DNA from: Haloarcula amylolytica JCM 13557
Lineage (GTDB): Archaea > Halobacteriota > Halobacteria > Halobacteriales > Haloarculaceae
Length of the DNA stretch: 64,000 bases
Direction: 5' to 3'
Assembly (NCBI RefSeq): GCF_000336615.1
Contig: NZ_AOLW01000035.1
Span: forward strand, 78,100 to 142,099
The notes below the pieces were generated by a model, which did not search any database, was not told the DNA's origin, and saw nothing but the letters and a program-made list of their open reading frames with translations. Made by a program: the position numbers and the translations under genes. This document shows, piece after piece, positions 16,381 through 25,410 of this stretch (its first letter is position 1; each line of letters starts with the position of its first letter).

Positions 16381-18171
16381 CTAATTTTGGGGCGCTACGG
16401 ACCACCCAGTGAACCCACCGTTGGTATAAACCTTGTTTGCCGTTGGATCGTTGTGTATTCTCGCCAGACTGTCTTCACCGTATCGGAATAGATATTCCTG
16501 TTGGTCTTTTGTATAATACGAGGCAGTGTGCTGTTTGACATCGTGTGTCTTCGTGACAACGTAACTTCGGCCAAACGTATCAGAGGCGATAACATCCTGG
16601 CTGAAATAGCCGAGGTTCCGAGGCAAGTTATTGTTCATACCGAAACTCTGTGGGTAGTAGCGGGGATGGTTTGTGCCTAAGACGAACGCTTCCATCTTAT
16701 GTGACGTATCCATTGCATGGATCGGAACCCCTTCGTCAATATTCGCTGCCATGAATTGAGACCCATCGTACTCTGCGTAGGTCATGTGACGGTTTGGCTC
16801 GTAGGCAGCACTTGCAGCGAGACAGGCACTTAGGAGTACGAGTACGGTCAAAGCAACGGTGGTTACCGAGTTGCGCTTGGTGGCGCTATGGATGAGTGCC
16901 ATCCCCACGAGGACTGCAGCGAACAGGAGTGCGTATCTGTTTACTCTTATTATACCTTTCACGATGAGATTGCTAAGGAGGAAGATCGCTGCGATACCGA
17001 GTCCTGCAACGAAGTGAACCGAACCGAAGCCCCAGTCGTACCGCATCCGTTCGGAGAGAAACCAGTATAGGGTCAAAAGGACGAATGTCCCGGCGATAGT
17101 GAAGTAAATTGTGGTCGAGCCGTACAGAGTGATGAATTTCTCGGCGAGCTGTAGAGGTGAAAACTGGACTGAGCCGGCTCGTTGTACCTCTCTGGCTGCT
17201 GGGTTCATATCATCCTGTGCCGCAACGACTTTTATTATGGCCTGGCGTGTCTGACCGAAATTGGTGAGCCAGGCGAATAGGAGCGGAAGAAAGGCCACAC
17301 CAAGCCGCGGACTGAGTTGCGGAGTGGACGATAGGGAAAGCCGTCCGAACAGCCCGGAATACACCGAGGTTAACAGTAATATACCTAGCATAAACAGGGT
17401 TGTCATCGGGTGTGAGTAGATGATGAACAGGCCAACCAGAAGAATCAAGAGCAGGTACTCGTTGTCGTTACTCCGTCGGTACAGTTCTGTGAGCGTGAGC
17501 AGGACCGGAACGATCATGAATGAGTTCATCGCCGGGTGGTTTGAGAGATGGAAGGTCGTATAGATGAGAGTGCTACCGGCTGCTAATCCGGCCGCGAGAC
17601 TTCCCCGTTTACCCGAGAGCGTCTTCACAAGGACTCCGATTCCGATTATCTGAAGCGTCGTAAACAACAACGCTACCAAGTATGGCATCGCGTCAATCGG
17701 GACACCTAGCATCGCCATCTCGGCCATCAGCACATGTTCACCTGGATACCAGATTCCGGGAAGTGTTCCCGTTTCGAGAATCGCCCTAACATCGCCGAAG
17801 TGTTGCAGTGCATCTGCCGTTCCTTGTCCGTAAAACCGATAGCCGCGAGCTTTTGGGAGGAAGAAGTACAGCGCGTAGTTTGAAAGGACGAGGCCAAGAC
17901 CATGTCGCCAGTACCTCGTTTGCGTAATAGCCGCTGCTATCAGCGTCAATATTCCACCGATCATGACCGAATAGAAAGTGAACCAGAACAGCTGGGACAG
18001 TCCATCTACCAGCGAAGTTTCATATCCGGTTACCGGTTGAATGGACAGGAAGAGCGCACTCTCGAGGATAAGGATACCGGATAGGAGTATGACCAGATAT
18101 TCCTGTATGTCACGGTTGGCGAACTCGAAGCTGTCGAACGACTCCCGGTCGAGATTTGTCTCGTGACTCAT
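16381..18171 (-). CDS. Polytopic membrane protein, GT-C-like
   Basis: A 596-residue protein with about 12 membrane segments and a hydrophilic C-terminal region of about 130 residues from YEPNRHMTYAEYDG onward. The first outer loop after segment 3 contains RGYRFYGQGTADALQHFGDV, an acidic loop in the place where GT-C glycosyltransferases carry their catalytic Asp/Glu, followed by IWYPGEHVLM. This layout suggests a polyprenyl-phosphate-sugar-dependent glycosyltransferase or a polymerase acting outside the membrane, but no named family is certain to me. A Wzy-type polymerase is the main alternative. It lies 36 bases upstream of the GT2 in the same operon-like run. Confidence 0.6.
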   Translation of the reverse strand: MSHETNLDRESFDSFEFANRDIQEYLVILLSGILILESALFLSIQPVTGYETSLVDGLSQLFWFTFYSVMIGGILTLIAAAITQTRYWRHGLGLVLSNYALYFFLPKARGYRFYGQGTADALQHFGDVRAILETGTLPGIWYPGEHVLMAEMAMLGVPIDAMPYLVALLFTTLQIIGIGVLVKTLSGKRGSLAAGLAAGSTLIYTTFHLSNHPAMNSFMIVPVLLTLTELYRRSNDNEYLLLILLVGLFIIYSHPMTTLFMLGILLLTSVYSGLFGRLSLSSTPQLSPRLGVAFLPLLFAWLTNFGQTRQAIIKVVAAQDDMNPAAREVQRAGSVQFSPLQLAEKFITLYGSTTIYFTIAGTFVLLTLYWFLSERMRYDWGFGSVHFVAGLGIAAIFLLSNLIVKGIIRVNRYALLFAAVLVGMALIHSATKRNSVTTVALTVLVLLSACLAASAAYEPNRHMTYAEYDGSQFMAANIDEGVPIHAMDTSHKMEAFVLGTNHPRYYPQSFGMNNNLPRNLGYFSQDVIASDTFGRSYVVTKTHDVKQHTASYYTKDQQEYLFRYGEDSLARIHNDPTANKVYTNGGFTGWSVAPQN

Positions 18172-18406
18172 TTATTACCCTTCTGGCTCGCGATGCAGTG
18201 TGAGGTCCACGTCTTTCCCTGCCTTGCATACGGTAGATATTAAGTAATCAGCGACTAACGCGCAGTGGATACACGCCCTCACCAAAGTCAGGCCTCGACC
18301 AGCTTCAATAGACCACCTGAACCGCAATATCGATTGGGCCACGAAAACGCGACAGTGGTGTGGAACTGTGCAACCGGAATCAGTCGAGGCTCGATTCGCC
18401 ATTCGT
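18172..18406. other. Spacer between GT4 and membrane protein
   Basis: A 235-base gap within the minus-strand run. A 75-codon frame here on the minus strand is rich in Cys, Arg and Val and lacks the acidic composition of neighbours, so I do not call it a gene. It may hold an internal promoter for the membrane protein gene. Confidence 0.35.
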
Positions 18407-19597
18407 TCAGATCTCGTCCTTGACCACAGGTGTGGGACTGCTGGTCGATTCCGTCTTGTCTCGAATCACGGAGTCACCGATTTCAGCCACTTGGCCCAGT
18501 ATTTCCGTTGTCTCTTGCACTGTCTCTTCCCAGTTGTAACGCGTCGTGACGATTGCTCGGCCGTGTTTTCCCAGTTCTGAGAGGGCGCGCTGATCGCTGA
18601 GCAAATCAGAAATCGCCGTCGCGAATCCCTCGACGTTGCCAACTTGGACTGTTTCTCCCGTTTGGTTGACTATTTTCGAGGTCTGTTCGAGATCGCTGGC
18701 AACAACTGGTGTTTCACAGGCTAAAGCTTCGATAACTGTCCGTGGAAAGCCTTCAGTCCGACTCGGAAGGACGAACAGGTCCGCTGCTCTGAACACCGAG
18801 GGCATTTTCTGATAGGGGACCCGCCCCAGGAATTCTACAGCATCTGTAAGTCCCTCGTCAGCGACCGTCGATTCGAGACTGTCTCGAAGCGGGCCGTCGC
18901 CACAGAAGAACAGCGATGCGTCCGGACAGCGCTCTCGTACCGTATCGAATGCAGCTAACACGTCCTGAGGTCGCTTTCCGTCGACTAAGCGGCCGACAAA
19001 CACGATTGCCTGGCCGCTCTGGTTCGCGATATCGGGATGGGTCTGTCCAGCAGGGGAGAAACGGTTGGTATCGATTCCGTTGTTTACAACCGCGATGTCA
19101 GCGTCGACACCGAGGTCACGAAGTTTGGATTGCTCGACATCGGTGTAGCAAAGCGTGACGTCGGCCGAGTCATACGTCCACTTACCCAGCGTACGAAGGT
19201 GTGCACGCGAGAACCAGAACGGACCTCGTTGTGAGTTGAGGCCGTGACATGTGATTGCAATCGGGATGTTGGCCATTCGGCAGTACAGCGCGGCCACGTT
19301 ACTCGAGAAGAACAGGTGAGAGTGGGTGTGAACCACGTCGAAGTCTTCCAGACCACGTAGATCACCGACAGTGTTGGCGAAGATCTGATTCCCGAGGAGC
19401 TCTAGCTTCGGCGGTTGTTTGATCAACGTATACCCGTCTTGATCGGTAACCTCTCGCTCTTCCACCTCTTCCGAGACAGTCAAGACGGTGACCTCGTGCC
19501 CCATCGCAGCCTGATCACGGCTCAGAGCATGTATGTGATATGGCGCACCACCGACAGTTTCAGGGAAGATGTCTTGGGCGACCCGGAGTATGTGCAT
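18407..19597 (-). CDS. Family 4 glycosyltransferase
   Basis: A GT-B glycosyltransferase of 396 residues. N-terminal features: HILRVAQDIFPETVGGAPYH with the Gly-rich loop, and FDVVHTHSHLFFSS. C-terminal features: IVFVGRLVDGKRPQDVL, LFFCGDGPLRDSLE and LPSRTEGFPRTVIEALACE with the donor-binding Glu pair. The last 30 residues are polar and variable. It is transcribed with asnB upstream (124-base gap) and the membrane protein downstream (235-base gap). Soluble, probably acting at the cytoplasmic face on a lipid-linked glycan. Confidence 0.88.
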   Translation of the reverse strand: MHILRVAQDIFPETVGGAPYHIHALSRDQAAMGHEVTVLTVSEEVEEREVTDQDGYTLIKQPPKLELLGNQIFANTVGDLRGLEDFDVVHTHSHLFFSSNVAALYCRMANIPIAITCHGLNSQRGPFWFSRAHLRTLGKWTYDSADVTLCYTDVEQSKLRDLGVDADIAVVNNGIDTNRFSPAGQTHPDIANQSGQAIVFVGRLVDGKRPQDVLAAFDTVRERCPDASLFFCGDGPLRDSLESTVADEGLTDAVEFLGRVPYQKMPSVFRAADLFVLPSRTEGFPRTVIEALACETPVVASDLEQTSKIVNQTGETVQVGNVEGFATAISDLLSDQRALSELGKHGRAIVTTRYNWEETVQETTEILGQVAEIGDSVIRDKTESTSSPTPVVKDEI

Positions 19598-19721
19598 TTA
19601 TTTCGCCCGACTCTTACAGGTAGAGGGGTATAGTTAATAGTCCGATTTTTTGAGTAATAGGCCTCTATAGCCAGTACAAGACACCAGATGGTGGTATGTA
19701 GTCACACCTGCTACCGTATTC

Positions 19722-21611
19722 CTATTCGAGGACCCCCTGCTCTTGCATACGCACAGCCCAGTGCTTGAAGACGTAGACGGTCCAGAGGAACCGCGAGTGA
19801 TCGTGGTTTCCATCAAGGTGTTCATCGAATAGTTCTAAAATCGCCGCGGTATCGAGAATCCCCAGATCAGTAGCACGGACCATCGAGACGAACTCGTCAG
19901 CAAGCTCGTGTTTAAACCACTCACCGATCGGCATATCGAACCCGTGTTTGTTTCGCTGTAAGATAGACTCCGGCAGTACATCATCGAAGGCTCGTTTCAG
20001 CACACGTTTTCGATCGCGGCCAGTTAGTTTGTGGTCTGTTGGGAGACTGAGTGCGTACTCAACGACATCAGTATCGAGGAACGGAACGCGTACCTCGAGT
20101 GAGTTGTACATACTGGCCTGGTCGACTTTCATGAGCATCTGATCTGGGAGCGATAAGCGGGTATCGACAGCCTGTATCCGTGCCAAGCTCTCTCTATCGG
20201 CCAATTCTGGGGATATCGCGGCGTGCTGTGTCCGGAGGGCGGTCTGCCCAGCTTCGATTGGGTCAACGTTCGTCACGGACTGGATAGCTTGGTCATCGGA
20301 GACACGCATTAAATCGAAGTGACGCTCCGGAACGGATCGTTCTCCGCTCCGATTTATGAACCACTGTCCTTTGTAAACGGCGTCGCCGACCGCAGTCCCT
20401 CGTGAGGCGGGTAGTGCATTCACAGCCGGCTCGACGGCGTATTTCCGTATCTGGGACGGAAGCGCTCGGTAGTACTTTGACAGGGACTCGACTCGGTACT
20501 TATCGTAGCCGGCGAACAGTTCGTCAGCACCGTCACCAGAGAGTGCGACCTTGACGTTATTTCTCGTGGCGCGAGACACAGCGTAACTCGGCATCAGTGC
20601 CGGATCGGCGAAGGGTTCCCCCAATTTATTCAGTACGTCCGGTACGGACTCGCGTACGTCATTCGCTGTGAGTGTGATCTCGTGATGGTCGGTATCGTGG
20701 AAAGACGCCACTTCTCGTGCCGCCCAGGATTCGTCGAATCGATCCTGATTGAAACCGACGGTAAACGTCTTCACGGGATCATCGAGTAACTGTGCCATCG
20801 TCCCGACGATTATCGTCGAATCGATCCCCCCGCTGAGGAACGCTCCGAGGTCAACGTCGGCCATCAGGCGTTTTTCGACCGCCGATTCGACGAGCGAGCG
20901 TAGGTGTGAGGCAGCGGTATCAATGTCGGGATCACGAGGCGTGATCGATGGCTCGTGGTATTTGTCGCGGTCGATACCATCGTCCGATATGAGTATCCGC
21001 TCGCCGGGTCTGACCTTCGAAACGTTACGGAAGGCCGTTTTCGGTGCCGGAATATATCCGAATGCGAAGTACTGAGCCAGTGCGTCCCGATCTATGCCGC
21101 CGAGGTCAATGTCGCTCTCGAACAGCGATGGGAGCTCGGAGGCGAACGCGAGCTTGTCGTCCGTTTCGGCGAGAACGAGAGGTTTGATACCCATCGGGTC
21201 ACGGGCCAGTAACAGACGTTCTCGCTCACTGTCCCACAGAGCGAACGCGAACATTCCGTCGAGTTCGTCGACGAAACTTGGACCTTCTTCCTCATAGAGA
21301 TGGACCAGTACTTCGGTGTCGGTTTGAGTGGTAAATCGATGTCCTGCGGACGTGAGTCGTTCCTTGAGAGCCCCGTAATTATATATCTCTCCGTTGAAGA
21401 TGACGGTTACGGTACCGTCCTCGTTGTGGATCGGCTGTCCCCCGTTCTCGGGGTCTATAATGCTGAGCCGGCGGTGTGCAAGTCCAACACTTCCATCTCT
21501 GAAAACCCCATCGTCGTCAGGACCTCGGTGACACTGGCAGTCGTTCATACGCTCAAGAACGTCGGTTTCAGGAGAGCCAGATCGAACATACTGACCACAG
21601 ATTCCACACAT
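19722..21611 (-). CDS. asnB: Asparagine synthase (glutamine-hydrolysing)
   Basis: Transfers the amide nitrogen of glutamine to aspartate with ATP, or in glycan loci may amidate a sugar carboxylate. The mature N-terminus is Met-Cys, with Cys2 as the class II glutaminase nucleophile (MCGICGQYV), then CHRGPDDDG and NGEIYNY. The synthetase half has the PP-loop SGGIDS at residues 260-265, SGDGADELFAGYDKY and LSLPDQMLMKVDQASM with a conserved run of residues. Length 629 matches AsnB. It is the first gene of the minus-strand run, with a promoter expected between 21612 and 21875. In surface-glycan clusters AsnB homologues often act on uronic acids; that role here is inferred. Confidence 0.93.
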   Translation of the reverse strand: MCGICGQYVRSGSPETDVLERMNDCQCHRGPDDDGVFRDGSVGLAHRRLSIIDPENGGQPIHNEDGTVTVIFNGEIYNYGALKERLTSAGHRFTTQTDTEVLVHLYEEEGPSFVDELDGMFAFALWDSERERLLLARDPMGIKPLVLAETDDKLAFASELPSLFESDIDLGGIDRDALAQYFAFGYIPAPKTAFRNVSKVRPGERILISDDGIDRDKYHEPSITPRDPDIDTAASHLRSLVESAVEKRLMADVDLGAFLSGGIDSTIIVGTMAQLLDDPVKTFTVGFNQDRFDESWAAREVASFHDTDHHEITLTANDVRESVPDVLNKLGEPFADPALMPSYAVSRATRNNVKVALSGDGADELFAGYDKYRVESLSKYYRALPSQIRKYAVEPAVNALPASRGTAVGDAVYKGQWFINRSGERSVPERHFDLMRVSDDQAIQSVTNVDPIEAGQTALRTQHAAISPELADRESLARIQAVDTRLSLPDQMLMKVDQASMYNSLEVRVPFLDTDVVEYALSLPTDHKLTGRDRKRVLKRAFDDVLPESILQRNKHGFDMPIGEWFKHELADEFVSMVRATDLGILDTAAILELFDEHLDGNHDHSRFLWTVYVFKHWAVRMQEQGVLE

Positions 21612-21875
21612 TGTTCGCGTAATCTACATCGATGCTCAAAATTATACCCTCCCTACATGGGCGAGTCAGACGGGCTATCTTCCGCTCAACGCTGCCTATA
21701 TGGGTCTGTCAGTCCGCTGTGGAACGTCCCCAGAGAAATTCTGGGCCGTTACGCTGCCTGAATGAACGATTCGAGCTATTCGAATCGACCAAAGCATTGC
21801 GGGAAGTCAAAAACGTGTCCCGAGAATCGGCGTAGGGTGAGTATAAACAAGCCCTTTCACACAGACTGTGAACTA

Positions 21876-23045
21876 ATGGAAAACACTGGACCGATAGCGT
21901 TCTTCGTTCCCTCTCTGACAGTCGGTGGTGCCGAGCGTGTGACAGTTTCTGTCGCGAACGGGCTCTCTAAGCGCGGATATGACGTAGACCTTGTCGTGTC
22001 GTACAACGAGGGGGATTTCCGGACCGATGTCGCCGGAAGCGTAAACGTCGTCGACCTCGGAACACAGAGGATACCAGGGATAGGAATCGGTGCGAGCGTT
22101 CCCGCTCTCGTACGATATCTGCGGCGACAATCTCCCCAGATACTCTTCTCACAGATGACGTATGCCAACGATATGCACATGATTTCGCAGATTCTATCGG
22201 GCGCTGACACTACCGCCATCTCGACGATCCACAACACGCTCGGGATGCAAGAGGAATCGAAAGAGAAGCTCGTCCAGTGGCTGCAGCGTCGCCTCGCCGG
22301 TCAGTCGGACCAGTTCGTCGCCGTTTCAGAAGGTGTCGCTAAGAGCATCGTGGAACACGTCGGTGTCGACCGCGAGAAGGTGTCTGTCCTCCACAATCCG
22401 ATCCCTGTCGATGAGGTCCAAGAGCGGGCAGGGAAGCCGGTGGATCATCCATGGATCGAATCGGCAAACATTGACGTCGTTCTCGGTGTCGGACGCCTGG
22501 AGAGAGCGAAGAACTTTGGATCGTTCCTCCGCGCTTTCGAACGGGTCCATGCCGCTCGACCGGACACGCGTGCGATTATTGTCGGCCGCGGGTCGAAGCG
22601 AGCCGAACTCGAAACCCTCGCGGCCGAGTTAGGTATCGACGCTGCGGTTTCGTTTCCCGGCTTTGTCGACAACCCTTACGGCTACATGGCGGGTTCGGAC
22701 GTCCTCGCGATGTCTTCGGTCCACGAGGGACTGCCGACCGTGCTCATCGAGGCCCTTGCCTGCGGATGTCCGGTCGTCTCGACCGATTGTCCCAGCGGCC
22801 CGGCAGAGATCCTCAAAGATGGTGAGTACGGCCCACTCGTCGATGTCGATGACGACGAGGGACTCGCAGCGGCCATCCGGACGACGCTCGACGAGCCACT
22901 CCCGAGCGATGTGCTGATCGAGCGTGCGAACGATTTCGCTCCCGCGGCTGTGATCGACCAGTACGAAGCGTTTATTCGAAATTTCGTATCGGTGGAGACC
23001 ACCGATAGTGTCGATAAACGATCCGAGCCGCTCACCCCCTCGTGA
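21876..23045 (+). CDS. Family 4 glycosyltransferase
   Basis: A 389-residue GT-B glycosyltransferase. Start MENTGPIAFFVPSLTVGGAE has the GGAE loop, STIHNTLG is near the acceptor side, VLGVGRLERAKNFGSFL and AIIVGRGSKRAELE form the donor domain, and MSSVHEGLPTVLIEALACG holds the conserved acidic pair. The ATG at 21876 was chosen because the longer frame from 21762 adds 38 residues rich in Cys, Lys and Arg that look non-coding. It is divergent from asnB, sharing a 264-base regulatory gap. A foldback element begins at 23046, directly after the stop codon. Confidence 0.88.
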   Translation: MENTGPIAFFVPSLTVGGAERVTVSVANGLSKRGYDVDLVVSYNEGDFRTDVAGSVNVVDLGTQRIPGIGIGASVPALVRYLRRQSPQILFSQMTYANDMHMISQILSGADTTAISTIHNTLGMQEESKEKLVQWLQRRLAGQSDQFVAVSEGVAKSIVEHVGVDREKVSVLHNPIPVDEVQERAGKPVDHPWIESANIDVVLGVGRLERAKNFGSFLRAFERVHAARPDTRAIIVGRGSKRAELETLAAELGIDAAVSFPGFVDNPYGYMAGSDVLAMSSVHEGLPTVLIEALACGCPVVSTDCPSGPAEILKDGEYGPLVDVDDDEGLAAAIRTTLDEPLPSDVLIERANDFAPAAVIDQYEAFIRNFVSVETTDSVDKRSEPLTPS

Positions 23046-23131
23046 CTATAGTAGCCATTGAAAATCAATGCACACCTGATCGCACGACGGCAGTGCGATC
23101 AGTGTGTACATCGTTTCAATTGTTACTATAG
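23046..23131. mobile_element. 86-bp foldback MITE, copy 1
   Basis: An element bounded by CTATAG on both sides whose two halves are nearly complementary: CTATAGTAGCCATTGAAA on the left, and the reverse complement of the right end is CTATAGTAACAATTGAAA. The centre is a hairpin (CTGATCGCAC, 7-base loop, GTGCGATCAG). The same 86-bp sequence recurs at 34065-34150 with only a few differences. It carries no gene. It starts on the base after the glycosyltransferase stop, so it could also act as a transcript-end hairpin. The parent transposase family is unknown. Confidence 0.8.
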
Positions 23132-23195
23132 CTCCGGTCTATACCATCCATCAGAACTGTCCAAAACCTACTCCCAGACTCCTGTCGTTGTTAGC

Positions 23196-24131
23196 TCACG
23201 TTATGTCGACCCAAATGTGAGCCTCACGGTACGCGTTCTCAGCTGTGGGTTGATCCGGCGGACTTCCCCTGTACAACAAATACGTCAACCGCAGGCGCTC
23301 GCCCTCCAGTACCGGCGTCACCGTGTGACGCTGCAGCCAGCGGTCTCCAGCCGCTGTCCGGTTGCTGTAAGTATCGAGACGTATGCGCTCGATGACCTCT
23401 CCTGTCGGTGCGGTTCTGGCCATCTGCACGACGACGACATACTCGGTTGTCTCCATCTCGTGATTCGTGGCGGTGAAGTACATCTGTTCAGGCTCGCCCA
23501 ACGCGATCTGCTCCGGATAGCCGCTTGCCTCCAGATCGCCAGTCTCATTCTCGGTCAGCAGCCCGAATTCTGTGTACGCTTCGCCGCGCTGTGGCTGAGC
23601 CGCGACCAGCGTCACGCTGGCAAACGTCACGAGGATCGCCACACCGACAACTACGGTCCCCAGCTGGACTCCCTCCCCATCGGAACCACCGCTGGCCGCT
23701 CGTGAGTTTCCGAAGGGCATCGAGGTCTGGCTCAGGCCCGTCTGTGCCCTTTTGTAGCGCCGATACCACGCGATTCCGGTTGCCCCAACGGTTACGATAG
23801 CAAGGGCAGTGACAACCGGAGTCGGGCGAATCGGCCAGGGCGTGAACTCAAGATTGACTCCGACGATAATTGCCAAACAGATACTTGCTACAACCGAGTA
23901 CAGCATCCGTTCTGTGGTAATCAGCCGGTGGTGTTCATCCTCCGGGTTCCGAGTTGGAAAAAGGGCCGCGACTACAGCATAGCCCGGGACGAACAGCAAG
24001 AAGGGTAACGCGACGGCCGCGAGGAGCACCCCTTCAAGAGACGACAGCGTTGCGAAGAGTACAACCGCTGTGTACCCCCCGGTAACAAGCAAATCGACAG
24101 TCGCTGGCGAAGTATCCGACCACCTGCCCAT
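23196..24131 (-). CDS. DUF1616 family membrane protein
   Basis: A 311-residue protein with two N-terminal membrane pairs (LLVTGGYTAVVLFATLSS and FLLFVPGYAVVAALFP, then VASICLAIIVGVNLEF and further), a polar loop and one more helix at residues about 155-178 (VVVGVAILVTFASVTLVAA). An outer domain follows, with GEAYTEFGLLTENETG, characteristic of DUF1616. The LPFLLFVPGY motif is the family's best marker. DUF1616 proteins are frequent in archaeal S-layer glycan and polysaccharide clusters, but their biochemical role is not established. It is convergent with the GT4 and the MITE. Confidence 0.82.
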   Translation of the reverse strand: MGRWSDTSPATVDLLVTGGYTAVVLFATLSSLEGVLLAAVALPFLLFVPGYAVVAALFPTRNPEDEHHRLITTERMLYSVVASICLAIIVGVNLEFTPWPIRPTPVVTALAIVTVGATGIAWYRRYKRAQTGLSQTSMPFGNSRAASGGSDGEGVQLGTVVVGVAILVTFASVTLVAAQPQRGEAYTEFGLLTENETGDLEASGYPEQIALGEPEQMYFTATNHEMETTEYVVVVQMARTAPTGEVIERIRLDTYSNRTAAGDRWLQRHTVTPVLEGERLRLTYLLYRGSPPDQPTAENAYREAHIWVDIT

Positions 24132-24233
24132 AAGTTCCGCTCACGCCTACGCCATGATAAGTAAAAACTGCATAACGGTCATTGACGGTGTCGAATGTGG
24201 TGTCAAAGAACGATATCCAACCGTTCAGAGTGA

Positions 24234-25076
24234 TCACTCTGATTCTGTTCGGGAGAGATACTTTTGCTGTAACCGCCAGACGTACCCACGAAGTAACAGA
24301 ATCGATAGTTTCGGAATGAACGAGCCGTATCGAATCCCGCTCGACTCGTCGCCGTAGAGTGCTTCCATCGGTACGTCCTGAACAGTCATCCCATTCGCAT
24401 CTAAGTGAATTAGCATATCGTTCAGAAATCCGTAGTCGTCAAACAGATCGTTCAGCGAGAGCTGGTCAAGCGCCGTCGCAGAAATCGCGGTGTATCCGTT
24501 CTGTGGGTCGCGCATTTGCCAGTGTCCGCTCGCAATCTTGGTCAGCATCGTGAGGAGCGCATTCCCGAATAGCCGCCAGTTAGACATCTGAGTACAGTGG
24601 CGTCGCGATATGAGGCGGTTGCCTTTCGCGTAATCCGCATCCCCCTCAACGACTGGGTCGAGTATCTCATCGAGGATGTTCGGATCCATCTGGCCGTCGC
24701 CATCAAGGACTGCAACCGTATCCATGCCGCTCATAAGCGCTAGCTCGTATCCGGTTTGTACGGCAGCCCCGCGACCGCCGTTAGTCTGATGACGGACTGG
24801 GACGATCCGCTTATCGAGAAACGTCTGGCTTTCAGATACCGTTGTCCCGGCCCCGTCGGCGACAACTATTTGTTGTGCGGAGTCACCAGTCACACTTGCG
24901 TGTTTCACCTCAGTATCCACGTATTCCTTGATTTCGGTCCATGTGCCATCTGTCGAGCAGTCGTCGATAACGAACACCTGATCGACGTACTCCGGAAGTG
25001 AGTCGACGACCTCACCGATGAACCCCTCTTCGTTGTGTGCCGGAACGACGACACCGACGGTCGAGCCTTTATACAC
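24234..25076 (-). CDS. Polyprenol-phosphate-type family 2 glycosyltransferase (DPM1-like)
   Basis: A 280-residue GT2 related to dolichyl-phosphate mannose/glucose synthases. It begins VGVVVPAHNEEGFIGEVVDSLP, has VFVIDDCSTDGT, then NGGRGAAVQTGYE and the catalytic VLDGDGQMDPN (DxD). A further conserved stretch is the RDPQNGYTAISATAL segment. The C-terminal end (FIPKLSILLLRGYVWRL) is amphipathic and may bind the membrane. It has a GTG start at 25076 and no upstream membrane domain. Likely role: load a sugar on a polyprenyl phosphate, which GT-C enzymes such as the 16381-18171 product could then use. This link is inferred. Confidence 0.85.
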   Translation of the reverse strand: MYKGSTVGVVVPAHNEEGFIGEVVDSLPEYVDQVFVIDDCSTDGTWTEIKEYVDTEVKHASVTGDSAQQIVVADGAGTTVSESQTFLDKRIVPVRHQTNGGRGAAVQTGYELALMSGMDTVAVLDGDGQMDPNILDEILDPVVEGDADYAKGNRLISRRHCTQMSNWRLFGNALLTMLTKIASGHWQMRDPQNGYTAISATALDQLSLNDLFDDYGFLNDMLIHLDANGMTVQDVPMEALYGDESSGIRYGSFIPKLSILLLRGYVWRLQQKYLSRTESE

Positions 25077-25410
25077 TCTATGTCCCCCCTGTTGGTGAGT
25101 GGAATGGGTCCGCTACGGTACGCACAGAGTTACCGAAAAGGGAGCTACTCATCTCGGGTCGGCTTTCATGCCAGACCCACGCGCCAATAGCAACCTCTGA
25201 TTCAGTGATAGTCATGGTAGGTCGTAGGGCCGCTCACCGGCCACCAATAGGGCCCTCTCTGTCGCCATGTTGGACAAATCGATCTATTGTTATTCCTTAC
25301 TTTCCAGGGTTAGCGGTCATATACAGTGGACTGTCGGATCGATAAATATCTCGTTAGGCCGATTCCGAAAAGCGCCCACGTACGGCGATTACTACTGTTA
25401 GAGGGAGTGG
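25077..25410. other. Intergenic region, no gene seen
   Basis: A 334-base gap between two minus-strand genes. Longer frames here lack haloarchaeal codon bias. It probably contains the promoter of the GT2. Confidence 0.4.
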
